Program-made: the position numbers and the translations under genes | Notes under the pieces: generated by a model | The model's database searches: none | The model's input: only the letters and a program-made list of their open reading frames with translations | Told to the model about the DNA's origin: nothing | From: Arthrobacter sp. fls2-241-R2A-200 | GTDB taxonomy: Bacteria; Actinomycetota; Actinomycetes; Actinomycetales; Micrococcaceae | DNA length: 59,796 nt | Assembly: GCF_030209745.1 (NCBI RefSeq) | Contig: NZ_JARVRJ010000018.1 | Coordinates: forward strand, 1 to 59,796 | Reading direction: 5' to 3' | In this document: piece by piece, positions 17,084-29,380 of the stretch | How the letters are laid out: each line of letters starts with the position of its first letter | How positions within the stretch are numbered: the first letter of the stretch is position 1

Positions 17084-18463
17084 ATGGTCGACGCGCCAAC
17101 ACCCACCCCGAACGTGGATGCCGCTGACGCATTCCTGCAAGGTGGCCCTTCGCTGCGCAACGCCTCCGGGCCGTACTTCGGCAGCTACGGTGGCCGTTGG
17201 ATGCCCGAGTCGCTGATCGCCGCCCTGGACGAGGTGCAGGACACCTTCGAGAAGGCGAAAGCGGATCCCGATTTCATCGCCCAGCTCAAGGACCTCAACA
17301 AAAATTATTCGGGCCGCCCCTCCCTGTTGACTGAAGCCAAGCGCTTCTCACAGCACGCAGGGGGAGCACGGATTTTCCTCAAGCGCGAAGACCTGAACCA
17401 CACGGGATCGCACAAGATCAACAATGTTCTGGGGCAGGCACTGCTTGCCAAGCGCATGGGCAAGACCCGCGTGATCGCCGAGACCGGAGCTGGCCAGCAC
17501 GGTGTCGCCTCGGCCACGGCAGCTGCCCTGTTGGGCCTCGAGTGTGTTGTCTACATGGGGGCCGAGGACTGCCGCCGCCAGGCTTTGAACGTGGCCCGGA
17601 TGCAGTTGCTCGGGGCCACCGTTGTTCCGGTGACGAACGGTTCCCAGACGTTGAAGGACGCCATCAACGATGCCCTTCGCGACTGGGTTTCGAACGTGGA
17701 GCACACGCACTACCTCTTGGGGACAGCTGCTGGAGCCCACCCTTTCCCGGCGATGGTCCGTTACTTCCATGAAGTTATTGGCGAAGAGGCCCGCAGCCAG
17801 ATCCTGGAGCAGACGGGGAGGCTTCCGGACGCCATTTGTGCCTGCATCGGTGGCGGGTCGAACGCCATTGGCCTGTTCCACGCCTTCCTGGACGATGCGT
17901 CCGTGAAGATCTATGGCTTTGAAGCCGGTGGCGAGGGCGTCGAGACCGGCCGGCATGCGGCCGCGATCTCACTGGGCCGTCCCGGCGTCTTGCACGGCGC
18001 CCGGTCCTACTTGATGCAGGATGAGGACGGCCAGACCATCGAATCCCACTCCATTTCGGCAGGTCTGGACTACCCGAGCGTCGGTCCGGAGCACTCCTAC
18101 CTGGCTGACATCGGAAGGGTGTCCTACGAGGCAATCACGGACACCGAGGCCATGGATGCCTTCAGCCTGCTGTGCCGGACAGAGGGCATCATCCCGGCCA
18201 TCGAGTCATCCCATGCCCTTGCCGGTGCGATCAAGCTCGGTAAGCGGCTCACCGAGGGCAAGGACACGGCATCGGACGTGACCATCATCGTGAACCTTTC
18301 AGGGCGCGGAGACAAAGACGTGGAGACCGCTGCGGCCTGGTTCAACATGCTGGACTCGGAAGGCCACGTCAAGGGCACCACGTTGTCCACGCGTAAGCCC
18401 AAGGGACCCACGGATCGGTCCTCCGATGCAGCTCCCCATCACAGCGAGGACCAGAACCGATGA
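17084..18463 (+). CDS. trpB: Tryptophan synthase beta chain
   Basis: Joins indole and serine to tryptophan with PLP. Motifs are HTGSHKINN (the PLP lysine is residue 111 from this start), GAGQHGVA, and GGGSNAIG for the PLP phosphate. I chose ATG 17084 because GGTGA lies five bases before it; GTG 17063 is an in-frame alternative adding seven residues but lacks a ribosome site. The product is 459 aa including an Asp/Ser-rich C-terminal tail. It overlaps trpA by four bases. Confidence 0.95.
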   Translation: MVDAPTPTPNVDAADAFLQGGPSLRNASGPYFGSYGGRWMPESLIAALDEVQDTFEKAKADPDFIAQLKDLNKNYSGRPSLLTEAKRFSQHAGGARIFLKREDLNHTGSHKINNVLGQALLAKRMGKTRVIAETGAGQHGVASATAAALLGLECVVYMGAEDCRRQALNVARMQLLGATVVPVTNGSQTLKDAINDALRDWVSNVEHTHYLLGTAAGAHPFPAMVRYFHEVIGEEARSQILEQTGRLPDAICACIGGGSNAIGLFHAFLDDASVKIYGFEAGGEGVETGRHAAAISLGRPGVLHGARSYLMQDEDGQTIESHSISAGLDYPSVGPEHSYLADIGRVSYEAITDTEAMDAFSLLCRTEGIIPAIESSHALAGAIKLGKRLTEGKDTASDVTIIVNLSGRGDKDVETAAAWFNMLDSEGHVKGTTLSTRKPKGPTDRSSDAAPHHSEDQNR

Positions 18464-19272
18464 CCGAAGAATTTGCCAGTAAGTCCGCAGCAGCGATTGA
18501 TCGCGCTGCAGCAGAAGGCCGTGCCGCCTTGGTGGGCTATCTGCCCGCAGGCTACCCGTCGGTTCGGGAGAGTATCGCTGCCGGGATCGCGTTGGCCGAA
18601 AATGGGGCGGACCTCATCGAGATCGGCATCCCCTATTCCGATCCCGTCATGGATGGCCCCGTCATTCAGGCCGCCACCACCGAAGCAATCGCCGGCGGTT
18701 TCCGCGTCGCTGACGTGTTCGACGTCGTCGCAGGCATCACTGCCGCGACTGACGCCGCCGTCTTGGTCATGACGTACTGGAATCCGGTGATGCGCATGGG
18801 CGTGGACGAGTTCTCCCGTCGCCTCGCCGAAGCCGGGGGAGCGGGCCTCATCACGCCGGACCTCATTCCCGACGAGGCTTCGGAGTGGCTTGAGGCTTCC
18901 GATAAGTACGGGCTTGACCGTGTTTTCCTTGTGGCACCTTCTTCCACCCCGGAACGCCTCGACATGACCGTCAAGGCCAGCCGCGGGTTCGTCTATGCCG
19001 TCTCCATCATGGGTGTCACCGGAACCCGCCAATCGGTCAGCAGCAGTGCCGAGGCCGTGGTTGCCCACGCCCGGGCAGCCGGGGCAGCGCGTGTTTGCGT
19101 GGGGCTGGGCGTTTCGAATCCGGATCATGTCCGCGAGATTGCAGCCTACGCCGATGGAGTGATCGTGGGCACTGCCTTGGTCGCGGCCCTCCGCGATGGT
19201 GGCGTGGACGCCGTCGGGCAACTCACCAAGAACCTCAGCGCCGGCCTGGGCCGCGCAGCTGTGGAAGCCTAA
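18460..19272 (+). CDS. trpA: Tryptophan synthase alpha chain
   Basis: Cleaves indole-3-glycerol phosphate and channels indole to TrpB. The 270-aa TIM barrel has LIEIGIPYSDPVMDGPVIQ (catalytic Glu and Asp), MTYWNPVMRMG, FLVAPSSTPERL and VGLGVSNPDHV with the phosphate-binding end GVIVGTALV. The start overlaps the trpB stop (ATGA). lgt follows 21 bases later, so it is probably in the same transcript. Confidence 0.96.
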   Translation: MTEEFASKSAAAIDRAAAEGRAALVGYLPAGYPSVRESIAAGIALAENGADLIEIGIPYSDPVMDGPVIQAATTEAIAGGFRVADVFDVVAGITAATDAAVLVMTYWNPVMRMGVDEFSRRLAEAGGAGLITPDLIPDEASEWLEASDKYGLDRVFLVAPSSTPERLDMTVKASRGFVYAVSIMGVTGTRQSVSSSAEAVVAHARAAGAARVCVGLGVSNPDHVREIAAYADGVIVGTALVAALRDGGVDAVGQLTKNLSAGLGRAAVEA

Positions 19273-19293
19273 GAAAAAGGAACATCAGCCCTT

Positions 19294-20448
19294 ATGCACT
19301 CGGTTCTCCAAGCAGCGGCAACGGTCCCCATGAGCATCCCCAGCCCATCGTGGTCCGGCTTCGACATTCCGTTGCCGTGGGGCTCGCTCAGGGTTCACGC
19401 TTATGCCCTGTGCATTCTGGCGGGGATCATCGTTGGCCTGTGGCTGACGTCCGCGCGCTGGAAGCGTCGCGGTGCGCCTGAGGGCAGCTTGTGGGACATC
19501 GCCATCTGGGCCATCCCGTTCGGCATCATCGGCGGCCGCCTTTACCATGTGTTCTCCTCGCCGGACGCTTATTTTGGTCCGGGATTCAACGGCACGGGAG
19601 ACCTTTCCCTGATACCGCAGATCCAGCGCGGCGGCCTTGGGATTTGGGGGGCTGTGGTCCTCGGTGCCGTAGGAGCCTGGATCGGCTGCCGCCGGTCCGG
19701 TGTCAAGCTCACCGCCTTCCTCGACGCCGCTGCGCCCGGGCTGTTGTTGGCCCAGGCAATCGGCCGGTGGGGGAACTGGTTCAACCAGGAACTTTTCGGT
19801 GCTCCCACTACTCTTCCTTGGGGCCTCCAGATCGATCCGGCGAACGCAAACTTTCCCGCCGGGATGCCGGCGGACACGCTCTTCCACCCCACGTTCCTTT
19901 ACGAGTTCATCTGGAACCTGATTGGTGTGGCGCTGCTGCTTCTCCTGGACCGGAGATTCGGGTTCCGCCGCAGCCGCTTGTTCTGGTTGTACGCCATGTA
20001 CTACACCGTGGGCCGCGTGTGGATCGAGGCCCTTCGCATTGACGATGCGGAGCAGATCTCCCTCTTTGGCATCACCACGAGGCTCAATGTCTGGACCAGT
20101 ATCTTCGTGTTCATCGCTTCGCTGGTGATATTCCTGATCCTCACCCGGCTGGGACGCCCAGTGCCGGATACCCCCTATTTGCCGGGACGTGAGCCCAAAG
20201 ATGCGCCTGCGGAGGAGGGTCGTAGCGTGACGAGTGTCACCAGTCACGATGTGGACGCATCTGTCTCAGATGGTGGTTCGCGTGGTAATCTCCCAAATAA
20301 CCAAAGCGATCCGGGTCACGTTGACGAGCCGCAGGATGCTGCAGGGAAAGCCGGTCCTGGCGCTACGTCCACACCGGCTTCCCCAACTACAGCAACTGCC
20401 GTGAGGAAGACTCCCGGATCCTCGCCGGAAACAGGCCGCACCACGTAG
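19294..20448 (+). CDS. lgt: Prolipoprotein diacylglyceryl transferase
   Basis: Membrane enzyme that attaches diacylglycerol to lipoprotein cysteines. The Lgt signature GRWGNWFNQELFG is present near residue 155, with the usual seven membrane segments between about residues 30 and 290. The last 90 residues are a hydrophilic Asp/Ser/Pro/Thr-rich tail, common in actinobacterial Lgt and predicted disordered. An in-frame ATG at 19330 is a possible later start. The trpA-lgt linkage is conserved in actinobacteria. Confidence 0.93.
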   Translation: MHSVLQAAATVPMSIPSPSWSGFDIPLPWGSLRVHAYALCILAGIIVGLWLTSARWKRRGAPEGSLWDIAIWAIPFGIIGGRLYHVFSSPDAYFGPGFNGTGDLSLIPQIQRGGLGIWGAVVLGAVGAWIGCRRSGVKLTAFLDAAAPGLLLAQAIGRWGNWFNQELFGAPTTLPWGLQIDPANANFPAGMPADTLFHPTFLYEFIWNLIGVALLLLLDRRFGFRRSRLFWLYAMYYTVGRVWIEALRIDDAEQISLFGITTRLNVWTSIFVFIASLVIFLILTRLGRPVPDTPYLPGREPKDAPAEEGRSVTSVTSHDVDASVSDGGSRGNLPNNQSDPGHVDEPQDAAGKAGPGATSTPASPTTATAVRKTPGSSPETGRTT

Positions 20449-20708
20449 TCGTTTTCGTCAAAGGGGCAACAGAGTCACCGCTCGTTGGGCCCAGTCCACA
20501 GCGTCGTGGCACCCCCGGAACCCGGATCGCAGCATACCGATGATCCATGGTCAAGCCGGGGCCAGAGGTCCCCGTAACCGTTAGTTGCGCGAGATCGGCT
20601 GGCCTACAATTCCAATAACTAGCGCTTTGTTGTGCCCGTCACTGGGCAGGCAAGGTGGGGCCAATGTTGTCCCTTCCATACGCACGATCTCGAGGAAGGA
20701 CGTCTCCC
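20449..20708. other. Leader region of gltB, no gene seen
   Basis: This 260-base gap separates lgt from gltB. A short GGGG...CCCC hairpin-like stretch lies near 20553-20575, but I could not identify a known riboswitch or a convincing promoter. The ribosome site GAGGAAGGA (20691-20699) decides the gltB start. Confidence 0.5.
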
Positions 20709-23700
20709 ATGACCCATCTTCATACCCCCGGTTGGTCCGAACACATCGAACCTCAGGGTGCCATGTCTCCCTTCAAGCGCTTCGCTGCGCTCCCGGAGGC
20801 CCAGGGTCTATACAACCCTGACCAGGAGAAGGATGCCTGCGGCCTGGCCATTATCGCCACGCTCCGCGGGGAACCGGGATACGACATCGTGGAAGCGGCA
20901 TTGACGGCCCTCCGCAATCTCGAACACCGCGGTGCCGTGGGTGCCGATGAAGGCACCGGCGACGGCGCAGGATTGCTGATGCAGGTCCCGGACGAGTTCT
21001 TCCGTTCCGTTACTGAATTTGAGCTGCCTGCACCCGGGCAGTACGTCGTGGGCACGGCGTTCCTTCCGGCAGAATCCCGCGAGGCAGATAATGCCAAGGC
21101 GGGCATTGAGGCACTCGCTGTCGATGAAGGCTTGGTTGTCCTTGGATGGCGCGAGGTTCCCGTGGTCGCGGACCTCGTGGGTGCCATGGCCCGGGCTTGC
21201 ATGCCGTATTTCTCCCAGCCCTTCTTTGCATCGGCCACCGGCGAGCAGTTGGAACGGAACGAACTCGATTCCCGGGCTTGGCGCATCCGAAAGCGTGCCC
21301 AGAACAAGTTCGGCGTGTACTTCCCGTCGCTCTCCTCCCGCACCATCGTTTATAAGGGAATGCTGACCACGGCTCAGCTTGAACCGTTCTACCCGGATCT
21401 TTCGGATAAGCGTTTCAAGACCAAGCTCGCGATCGTTCACTCCCGCTTCTCCACGAACACTTTCCCGTCGTGGCCGCTCGCACAGCCTTTCCGGACCATT
21501 GCGCACAACGGTGAAATCAACACCGTCAAGGGCAACCGGAACTGGATGCGTGCCCGTCAATCGCAGCTGGCCAATCCGCTCCTTGGCGATACTCCCGAGG
21601 AACTGTATCCAATCTGCACCCCGGGTGCGTCCGACTCGGCGTCGTTTGATGAAGTGGCCGAGCTTCTGTGGTTGTCCGGGCGTCCCATCACCCACTCGAT
21701 CATGATGATGATCCCGGAGGCGTGGGAAAACCACGCCACCATGGATCCTGCACGGCGGGCTTTCTACGAGTACCACTCCCTGCTCATGGAGCCGTGGGAC
21801 GGGCCTGCCGCTGTCTCCTTCACCGACGGCAATCTTGTGGGTGCAACCCTGGACCGCAACGGTTTGCGGCCGGGCCGCTACTGGATCACCGAGGACGGCC
21901 TGATCATCTTCGCGTCCGAAGTTGGCGTGATTGAAGTTGAGCCGTCCAACGTCGTGAAGAAGGGCCGCGTGGCTCCGGGCAAGATGTTCCTGGTGGACAC
22001 CGAGGCCGGACGCATCATTGACGACGCCGAGGTCAAGGCTGAGGTGGCGGCAGCGAACCCGTGGGCCGAATGGCTCAAGGACAACCTGATCGACATCAAC
22101 CAACTGCCCGAACGTGAGCACGTGCTTCACACCGCGGCCTCAGTGAACATCCGGCAGCGGACGTTCGGGTACACCACGGAAGAATTGAAGATCCTGCTGG
22201 GCCCGATGGCCCGCACGGGTGCTGAGCCCTTGGGAGCCATGGGTTCCGACACCCCGGTAGCGGTACTTTCCAAGCGCCCTCGCCTTCTGTTCGACTACTT
22301 CGTGCAGTCCTTTGCCCAGGTCACCAATCCGCCGTTGGACGCCATCCGCGAGGAGCTCGTGACGTCGCTGAAGTGCGCCATTGGCCCCAACGGCAACTTG
22401 TTGGATGGCAAGCGGGTCCGCCAGCCGCAGATTTCCCTGCCGTTCCCGGTGATCAACAACGATCAGCTGGCCAAGATCGCGAACATCGAAAGCGCCGACG
22501 GCGACCGTATCGCCATGAAGGTCCGCGGCCTCTACCGGCCCGAAGGCGGCGAAGCGGCCCTTCGTGCGCGCTTGACCGAGATTTGCGAGCAAGTTTCAGG
22601 TGCCATCAACCGCGGTGTGCAGTACATCGTGCTTTCGGACCGCGATTCCAATGCCCAGTGGGCGCCAATTCCTTCGCTCCTGCTGGTCAGCGCGGTCCAC
22701 CATCACCTGCTTCGGAGCGCCAACCGCACCAAGACCGCCCTTGTGGTCGAGGCCGGCGATGTGCGCGAGACGCACCACGTGGCCGTCCTGATCGGTTATG
22801 GCGCCTCCGCCGTCAACCCATACCTCGCCATGGAGTCAGTGGAACAGCTGATCACCGAGGGCGACGTCGTGGGCGTGACGCCCGAAGACGGCGTGTACAA
22901 CCTGATCAAGGGACTCGGTAAGGGTGTCTTGAAGATCATGTCCAAGATGGGCATCTCCACCGTGGCTTCCTACACAGGTGCCCAGACGTTCGAGGCACTG
23001 GGCCTGTCCCAGGAACTCGTCGATGAGTTCTTCTCCGGCACCCACTCGCAGTTGGGTGGCGTGGGCCTTGATGTGATCGCGGCCGAAGTTTCCGCCCGGC
23101 ACAAGATGGCCTACCCCGAGAACGGTATCGAACTGCCGCACCAGCCGCTTTTGGGTGGCGGCGAGTACCAGTGGCGGCGTGACGGTGAGCCGCACCTTTT
23201 CAACCCTGAAACTGTCTTCAGGTTGCAGCACGCCACCCGTGAACGGCGTTATGACATCTTCAAGTCCTACACCAAGGGCGTTGACGATCAGTCCGAGAAC
23301 CTGATGACCCTGCGTGGTCTTCTCAAGTTCAAGGATGGCGTCCGGCCGGCTGTTCCCTTGGAAGAAGTGGAGCCGGTTTCCAGCATCGTCAAGCGTTTCT
23401 CCACCGGTGCCATGAGCTATGGCTCCATCTCCAAGGAAGCCCACGAGACGCTCGCCATTGCCATGAACCGCTTGGGCGCCAAGTCCAACACCGGCGAAGG
23501 CGGCGAGGACGTTGACCGCCTCCTGGATCCGGAGCGGCGCTCGGCCATCAAGCAGATCGCGTCCGGCCGTTTCGGCGTGACCAGCCTCTACTTGACCAAC
23601 GCTGATGACATCCAGATCAAGATGGCGCAGGGTGCCAAGCCCGGCGAAGGCGGACAGCTGATGGCGCAGAAGGTTTACCCGTGGGTAGCCCGGACCCGTC

Positions 23701-25314
23701 ACTCGACTCCCGGCGTCGGACTTATTTCACCGCCGCCGCACCACGACATCTACTCGATCGAGGACCTCGCCCAGCTCATCTACGATGCCAAGCGCGCCAA
23801 TCCTTCGGCCCGGGTGCACGTCAAGCTTGTTTCGGAAGTCGGGATCGGCACAGTGGCGTCCGGCGTCACCAAGGCGAAGGCCGACGTCGTGCTTGTTTCA
23901 GGTCACGACGGCGGAACCGGCGCCTCGCCGCTGAACTCGCTCAAGCACGCGGGTGTGCCGTGGGAACTTGGCCTGGCCGAGACCCAGCAGACCCTGATGC
24001 TCAATGGACTCCGTGATCGCGTTGTGGTCCAGGTTGATGGCCAGCTCAAGACCGGCCGCGACGTCGTCATTGCTGCCCTGCTCGGTGGCGAGGAGTATGG
24101 CTTCGCGACCGCTCCGCTGGTGGTTTCCGGCTGCATCATGATGCGCGTCTGCCACTTGGATACCTGCCCGGTGGGCGTTGCCACCCAGAACCCGGAACTC
24201 CGTTCAAGGTTCAACGGCAAGCCGGAGTTCGTGGTCAACTTCTTCGAGTTCCTCGCAGAAGAAGTCCGCGAAATCCTCGCCGAGCTTGGTTTCCGCAGCT
24301 TGGAGGAAGCTATTGGCCACGCCGAGGTGCTCGATACCCGTGAGGCAATCGACCACTGGAAGGCAGAAGGGCTCGATCTGGACCCAATCCTCCATGGCCT
24401 CGAGTTCGACGACGACGTGCCGTTGCGTAACATGACCGGCCAGAACCACGAGCTGGACAAGCACTTCGACCAGCGGCTGATCACCATGGCACAGGAAGCG
24501 CTCAGCGACCGCATGCCCGTCAAGATCACCTTGGACGTCATCAACACGGACCGCTCCGTGGGCACCATGCTCGGCCACGTGGTCACCAAGACATTCAGTA
24601 CCGATGTCTTGGCGACGGACACCATTGACGTGACGTTGAACGGAACGGCGGGGCAGTCCCTCGGTGCTTTCCTGCCGGCCGGTATCACGCTGCGCCTCTT
24701 CGGTGACTCCAATGACTACGTTGGCAAGGGCCTCTCCGGTGGCCGCATCATTGTCCGGCCGGACCGCACGAACGTGTTCCCGGCTGAGCGAAACGTCATC
24801 GCGGGCAACGTCATCGGGTACGGCGCCACAAGTGGTGAGATGTTCCTGCGTGGACAGGTGGGCGAACGCTTCCTGGTCCGTAACTCAGGTGCCACCGCCG
24901 TCGTCGAAGGTATTGGCGACCACGGATGCGAGTACATGACCGGCGGACAGACGCTGATCATTGGCCGCACCGGCCGTAACTTCGGCGCAGGCATGTCCGG
25001 TGGAACGGCGTACGTGCTTGATTTGCACCCTGAGCGCGTGAACAAGGCAGCCCTCGATTCCGGCGAACTCCAGTTGTTGGAGCTCGACGCCGAGGACCGC
25101 GACATTGTCCACGGTCTCCTGGGCAAGCACCTTGAAGAAACTGAATCCGTCCTGGCCGGCCGTCTGCTCGAGAACTTCGACGACACCGCCGCCCGCATCA
25201 CCAAAGTACTGCCGCGCGACTACGCTGCAGTCCTGCAGACCCGCCTCGATGCCATCGAAGAAGGCCTTGACCCCGATGGCGAAGAAGTGTGGTCCCGAAT
25301 CCTGGAGGTAACCG

Positions 25315-25322
<8 letters not shown>
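20709..25322 (+). CDS. gltB: Glutamate synthase, large (alpha) subunit
   Basis: Makes glutamate from glutamine and 2-oxoglutarate. The 1537-aa protein starts with a short propeptide ending before Cys44 (DACGLAII), the N-terminal nucleophile of the class II amidotransferase domain (about 44-430). Central and FMN-binding synthase domains follow, with GHDGGTGASPL, the 3Fe-4S cysteines in CIMMRVCHLDTCPVG, and a C-terminal glycine-repeat beta-helix (GYGATSGEMFLRG and following). I chose ATG 20709, eight bases after GAGGAAGGA. It overlaps gltD by eight bases. Confidence 0.97.
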
Positions 25323-26772
<1,450 letters not shown>

Positions 26773-26827
26773 CGCCAGCAGGAACGAACTTTAACTCAAT
26801 CAGCTCCAGACTCCTTAGGGTAGGTAT

Positions 26828-28318
26828 ATGAGACGCGCGAAAATTGTGGCAACTTTTGGCCCGGCTATTTCCAGCTTCGACAACACCCTCGCGGTGCTGG
26901 AAGCCGGCGTCGACGTTGCTCGCATGAACATGAGCCACGGCGACTACTCCGTGCATGACACCACTTACGAAAACGTCCGCAAGGCTGCTGCGCAGCTGCA
27001 CAAGCCTGTTGCCATCATGGCCGACCTGCAGGGCCCCAAGATCCGCCTGGGACGCTTTGTGGACGGCCCGCATGACCTCGCTGTCGGCGATACTTTCACC
27101 ATCACCACCGAGGATGTCCCGGGCACCAAGGACATCTGCTCCACCACGCTCAAGAGCCTCACTGAGGACGTCAACGTTGGCGACGCCCTGCTGATCGACG
27201 ACGGCAAGGTCGCGTTGCGCGCCGTCGAGGTTGACGACGTCAAGGTTGTCACTGTGGTGACCGTTGGCGGCAAGGTCTCCAACAACAAGGGCATCAACCT
27301 TCCCGGCGTGGCCGTGAATGTTCCTGCGCTAAGCGAGAAGGACGAGGACGATCTCCGCTGGGCCCTCAAGCGCGGTGCGGACCTGATCGCACTGTCGTTC
27401 GTGCGCGATGCTTCCGACATCGTCCGCGTTCACGAGATCATGGAAGAAGAAGGCCGGCGCGTGCCGGTAATCGCCAAGATCGAAAAGCCGCAGGCCGTGG
27501 AGCAGTTGCACGAAATCATCGACGCCTTCGATGCCATCATGGTGGCCCGTGGCGACCTCGGCGTGGAACTGCCGCTCGAAGAGGTGCCGATCGTCCAGAA
27601 GCGCGCCATCGAACTGGCACGCCGTTGGGCCAAGCCCGTCATCGTTGCAACCCAGGTTCTCGAATCCATGATCGACAACCCGCGCCCCACCCGCGCTGAG
27701 GCTTCCGACTGTGCCAATGCAGTCCTCGACGGCGCCGATGCAGTGATGCTCTCCGGCGAAACCTCCGTGGGCCAATACCCCATCGAGACCGTCAAGACCA
27801 TGGCCCGGATCATCGAGTCCACCGAAGTCCACGGCCTTGAGCGCGTACCCCCGTTGGGTACCAAGCCCCGCACCCGCGGCGGTGCCATCACCCGCGCCGC
27901 CGTCGAAATTGCCGATCAGCTGGACGCCAAGTACATCTGTACGTTCACGCAGTCCGGTGACTCTGCCCGTCGCCTTTCCCGGCTGCGCCCGGTCAAGCCG
28001 GTCTTCGCTTTCACGCCGGTGGAGCACGTCTGGAACCAGTTGGCTCTCACATGGGGCATCCAGCCGGTCTTGGTCCCGATGGTGGGCCACACCGATGAGA
28101 TGACCGCACAGGTTGACCGTAGCCTCCTGGACATGGACCTGGTGGAGGAAGGCGACCTTGTTGTCATCGCAGCCGGTTCCCCTCCAGGACAGGCGGGTTC
28201 CACGAACTCGTTGAAGGTCCACAAGGTAGGAGACCTCGCGGACACCTCCAGCGTGGACGCCTCGCGCAAGGAGCCGGTTGGTCCTTGGCCCGAAAAGAAG
28301 TCCAAGACCAAGGCGTAA
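26828..28318 (+). CDS. pyk: Pyruvate kinase
   Basis: Last step of glycolysis, phosphoenolpyruvate to pyruvate with ATP formation. The 496-aa product starts MRRAKIVATFGPA and carries ARMNMSHG, the active-site IAKIEKPQAVE and VARGDLGVELP, and SGETSVGQYP. The C-terminal allosteric domain spans about 345-475. It has its own intergenic region upstream with TAGGGT and TAGGTAT hexamers just before the ATG, and a strong terminator downstream. Confidence 0.96.
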   Translation: MRRAKIVATFGPAISSFDNTLAVLEAGVDVARMNMSHGDYSVHDTTYENVRKAAAQLHKPVAIMADLQGPKIRLGRFVDGPHDLAVGDTFTITTEDVPGTKDICSTTLKSLTEDVNVGDALLIDDGKVALRAVEVDDVKVVTVVTVGGKVSNNKGINLPGVAVNVPALSEKDEDDLRWALKRGADLIALSFVRDASDIVRVHEIMEEEGRRVPVIAKIEKPQAVEQLHEIIDAFDAIMVARGDLGVELPLEEVPIVQKRAIELARRWAKPVIVATQVLESMIDNPRPTRAEASDCANAVLDGADAVMLSGETSVGQYPIETVKTMARIIESTEVHGLERVPPLGTKPRTRGGAITRAAVEIADQLDAKYICTFTQSGDSARRLSRLRPVKPVFAFTPVEHVWNQLALTWGIQPVLVPMVGHTDEMTAQVDRSLLDMDLVEEGDLVVIAAGSPPGQAGSTNSLKVHKVGDLADTSSVDASRKEPVGPWPEKKSKTKA

Positions 28319-28338
28319 CGCCTCGGTATCGCTTGAGT

Positions 28339-28392
28339 GAAGCGGGTCGCGCCAATTTTCAGTTGGCGGGGCCCGCTTCGCTTTTGTTTTAA
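28339..28392 (+). terminator. Rho-independent terminator of pyk
   Basis: GAAGCGGGTCGCGCCAA pairs with TTGGCGGGGCCCGCTTC across a short loop, and the stem is followed by CGCTTTTGTTTT. It lies 20 bases after the pyk stop codon. Confidence 0.9.
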
Positions 28393-28400
28393 GGGTGCTC

Positions 28401-28446
28401 ACGACGGCGGCCGCCAACCTCACGCGAGGTTCGCGGCCGCCGTCGT
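28401..28446 (-). terminator. Long hairpin, terminator for the response regulator gene
   Basis: ACGACGGCGGCCGC (28401-28414) pairs perfectly with GCGGCCGCCGTCGT (28433-28446), and AACCT/AGGTT extend the stem. It sits 13 bases beyond the 3' end of the minus-strand regulator gene. Together with the pyk terminator it separates the two converging transcripts. Confidence 0.75.
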
Positions 28447-28458
28447 ACTTGTTGCTGG

Positions 28459-29064
28459 TTAGTTGACCTGGTTGATGATGGTTTCCGCAACCTCGCGCAT
28501 GCTGAGGCGGCGGTCCATGGAGGTCTTCTGGATCCAGCGGAACGCTTCCGGCTCGGTGAGGCCCATTTTGGTGGTCAGGAGGCTCTTGGCACGCTCTACG
28601 AGCTTGCGGGTGGCGAACTGCTCCTGAAGGTCGGACACCTCGTTTTCGAGCGCCTTGATTTCCTCGTGGCGGCTGAGGGCGATCTCGATGGCCGGGATGA
28701 GGTCCGCGGGGGAGAAGGGCTTGACCACGTACGCCATGGCCCCGGCGTCGCGTGCACGCTCCACGAGTTCCTTTTGGCTGAACGCAGTCAGAAGGACAAC
28801 GGGGGCGATCCGGGCCTTGACGATCTTTTCTGCCGCCGAGATGCCGTCCATCACGGGCATCTTCACATCCATGAGGACCAGGTCCGGCTTGAGCTCCTCA
28901 GCAAGCTGCACAGCCTTCTCGCCGTTATCTGCCTCACCAACGACGTCGTACCCCTCGCCTTTCAGAATCTCGATAATGTCCAAGCGGATGAGCGTCTCAT
29001 CCTCGGCAACGACAACTCGGCGGGCCGGCTGGCTTGTGGACGTGGACTCCGTCTGTTCGGTCAC
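28459..29064 (-). CDS. pdtaR: ANTAR-domain response regulator (PdtaR-like)
   Basis: A 201-aa regulator with an N-terminal receiver domain (about 15-130; acidic pocket Glu21-Asp22, phosphoacceptor Asp66 in LVLMDVKMP, Thr93, Lys115) and a C-terminal ANTAR RNA-binding domain (about 140-197, with LVERAKSLLTTKMGLTEPEAF). ANTAR proteins act as RNA antiterminators at paired-hexaloop leaders. The layout matches Mycobacterium tuberculosis PdtaR. No partner kinase lies in the window. Confidence 0.92.
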   Translation of the reverse strand: MTEQTESTSTSQPARRVVVAEDETLIRLDIIEILKGEGYDVVGEADNGEKAVQLAEELKPDLVLMDVKMPVMDGISAAEKIVKARIAPVVLLTAFSQKELVERARDAGAMAYVVKPFSPADLIPAIEIALSRHEEIKALENEVSDLQEQFATRKLVERAKSLLTTKMGLTEPEAFRWIQKTSMDRRLSMREVAETIINQVN

Positions 29065-29262
29065 AGGATCTCCTTGAAAAGGTTCGGCGGGTTCATATCC
29101 ATCTTAGTGTGGGCGGCTGCGGAGCATGATTTTCTGCCACCCGCGCGCCCGGTTCTTTGAATCAGCCTATCTGCATGTAGAGTAGTTTCGCGTGCTGGGA
29201 ACGGATCGCGTTGATCACAGGAATGTGAGCAGTCAGCGAGAATTAACTTCCCGGTAATCCGC

Positions 29263-29344
29263 GCCCGAGTGGCGGAATTGGCAGACGCGCCGCACTCAAA
29301 ATGCGGTATCGAAAGATGTGTGGGTTCGAGTCCCACCTCGGGCA
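29263..29344 (+). tRNA. tRNA-Leu (CAA)
   Basis: Acceptor strands GCCCGAG and CTCGGGC pair. The anticodon stem CCGCA/TGCGG encloses loop CTCAAAA, giving anticodon CAA (leucine). A long variable arm (ATCGAAAGAT) and GGTTCGAGTCC T-arm confirm a class II tRNA. No CCA is encoded. It marks the end of the dense core segment. Confidence 0.96.
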
Positions 29345-29350
29345 CAGCAT

Positions 29351-29380
29351 ACCCCCTCGTCAGAGGGGGTTCTTGCTTTA
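29351..29380 (+). terminator. Terminator after tRNA-Leu
   Basis: A perfect ACCCCCT/AGGGGGT stem (29351-29357 with 29364-29370) around a six-base loop is followed by TCTTGCTTT. It lies six bases after the tRNA. Confidence 0.85.
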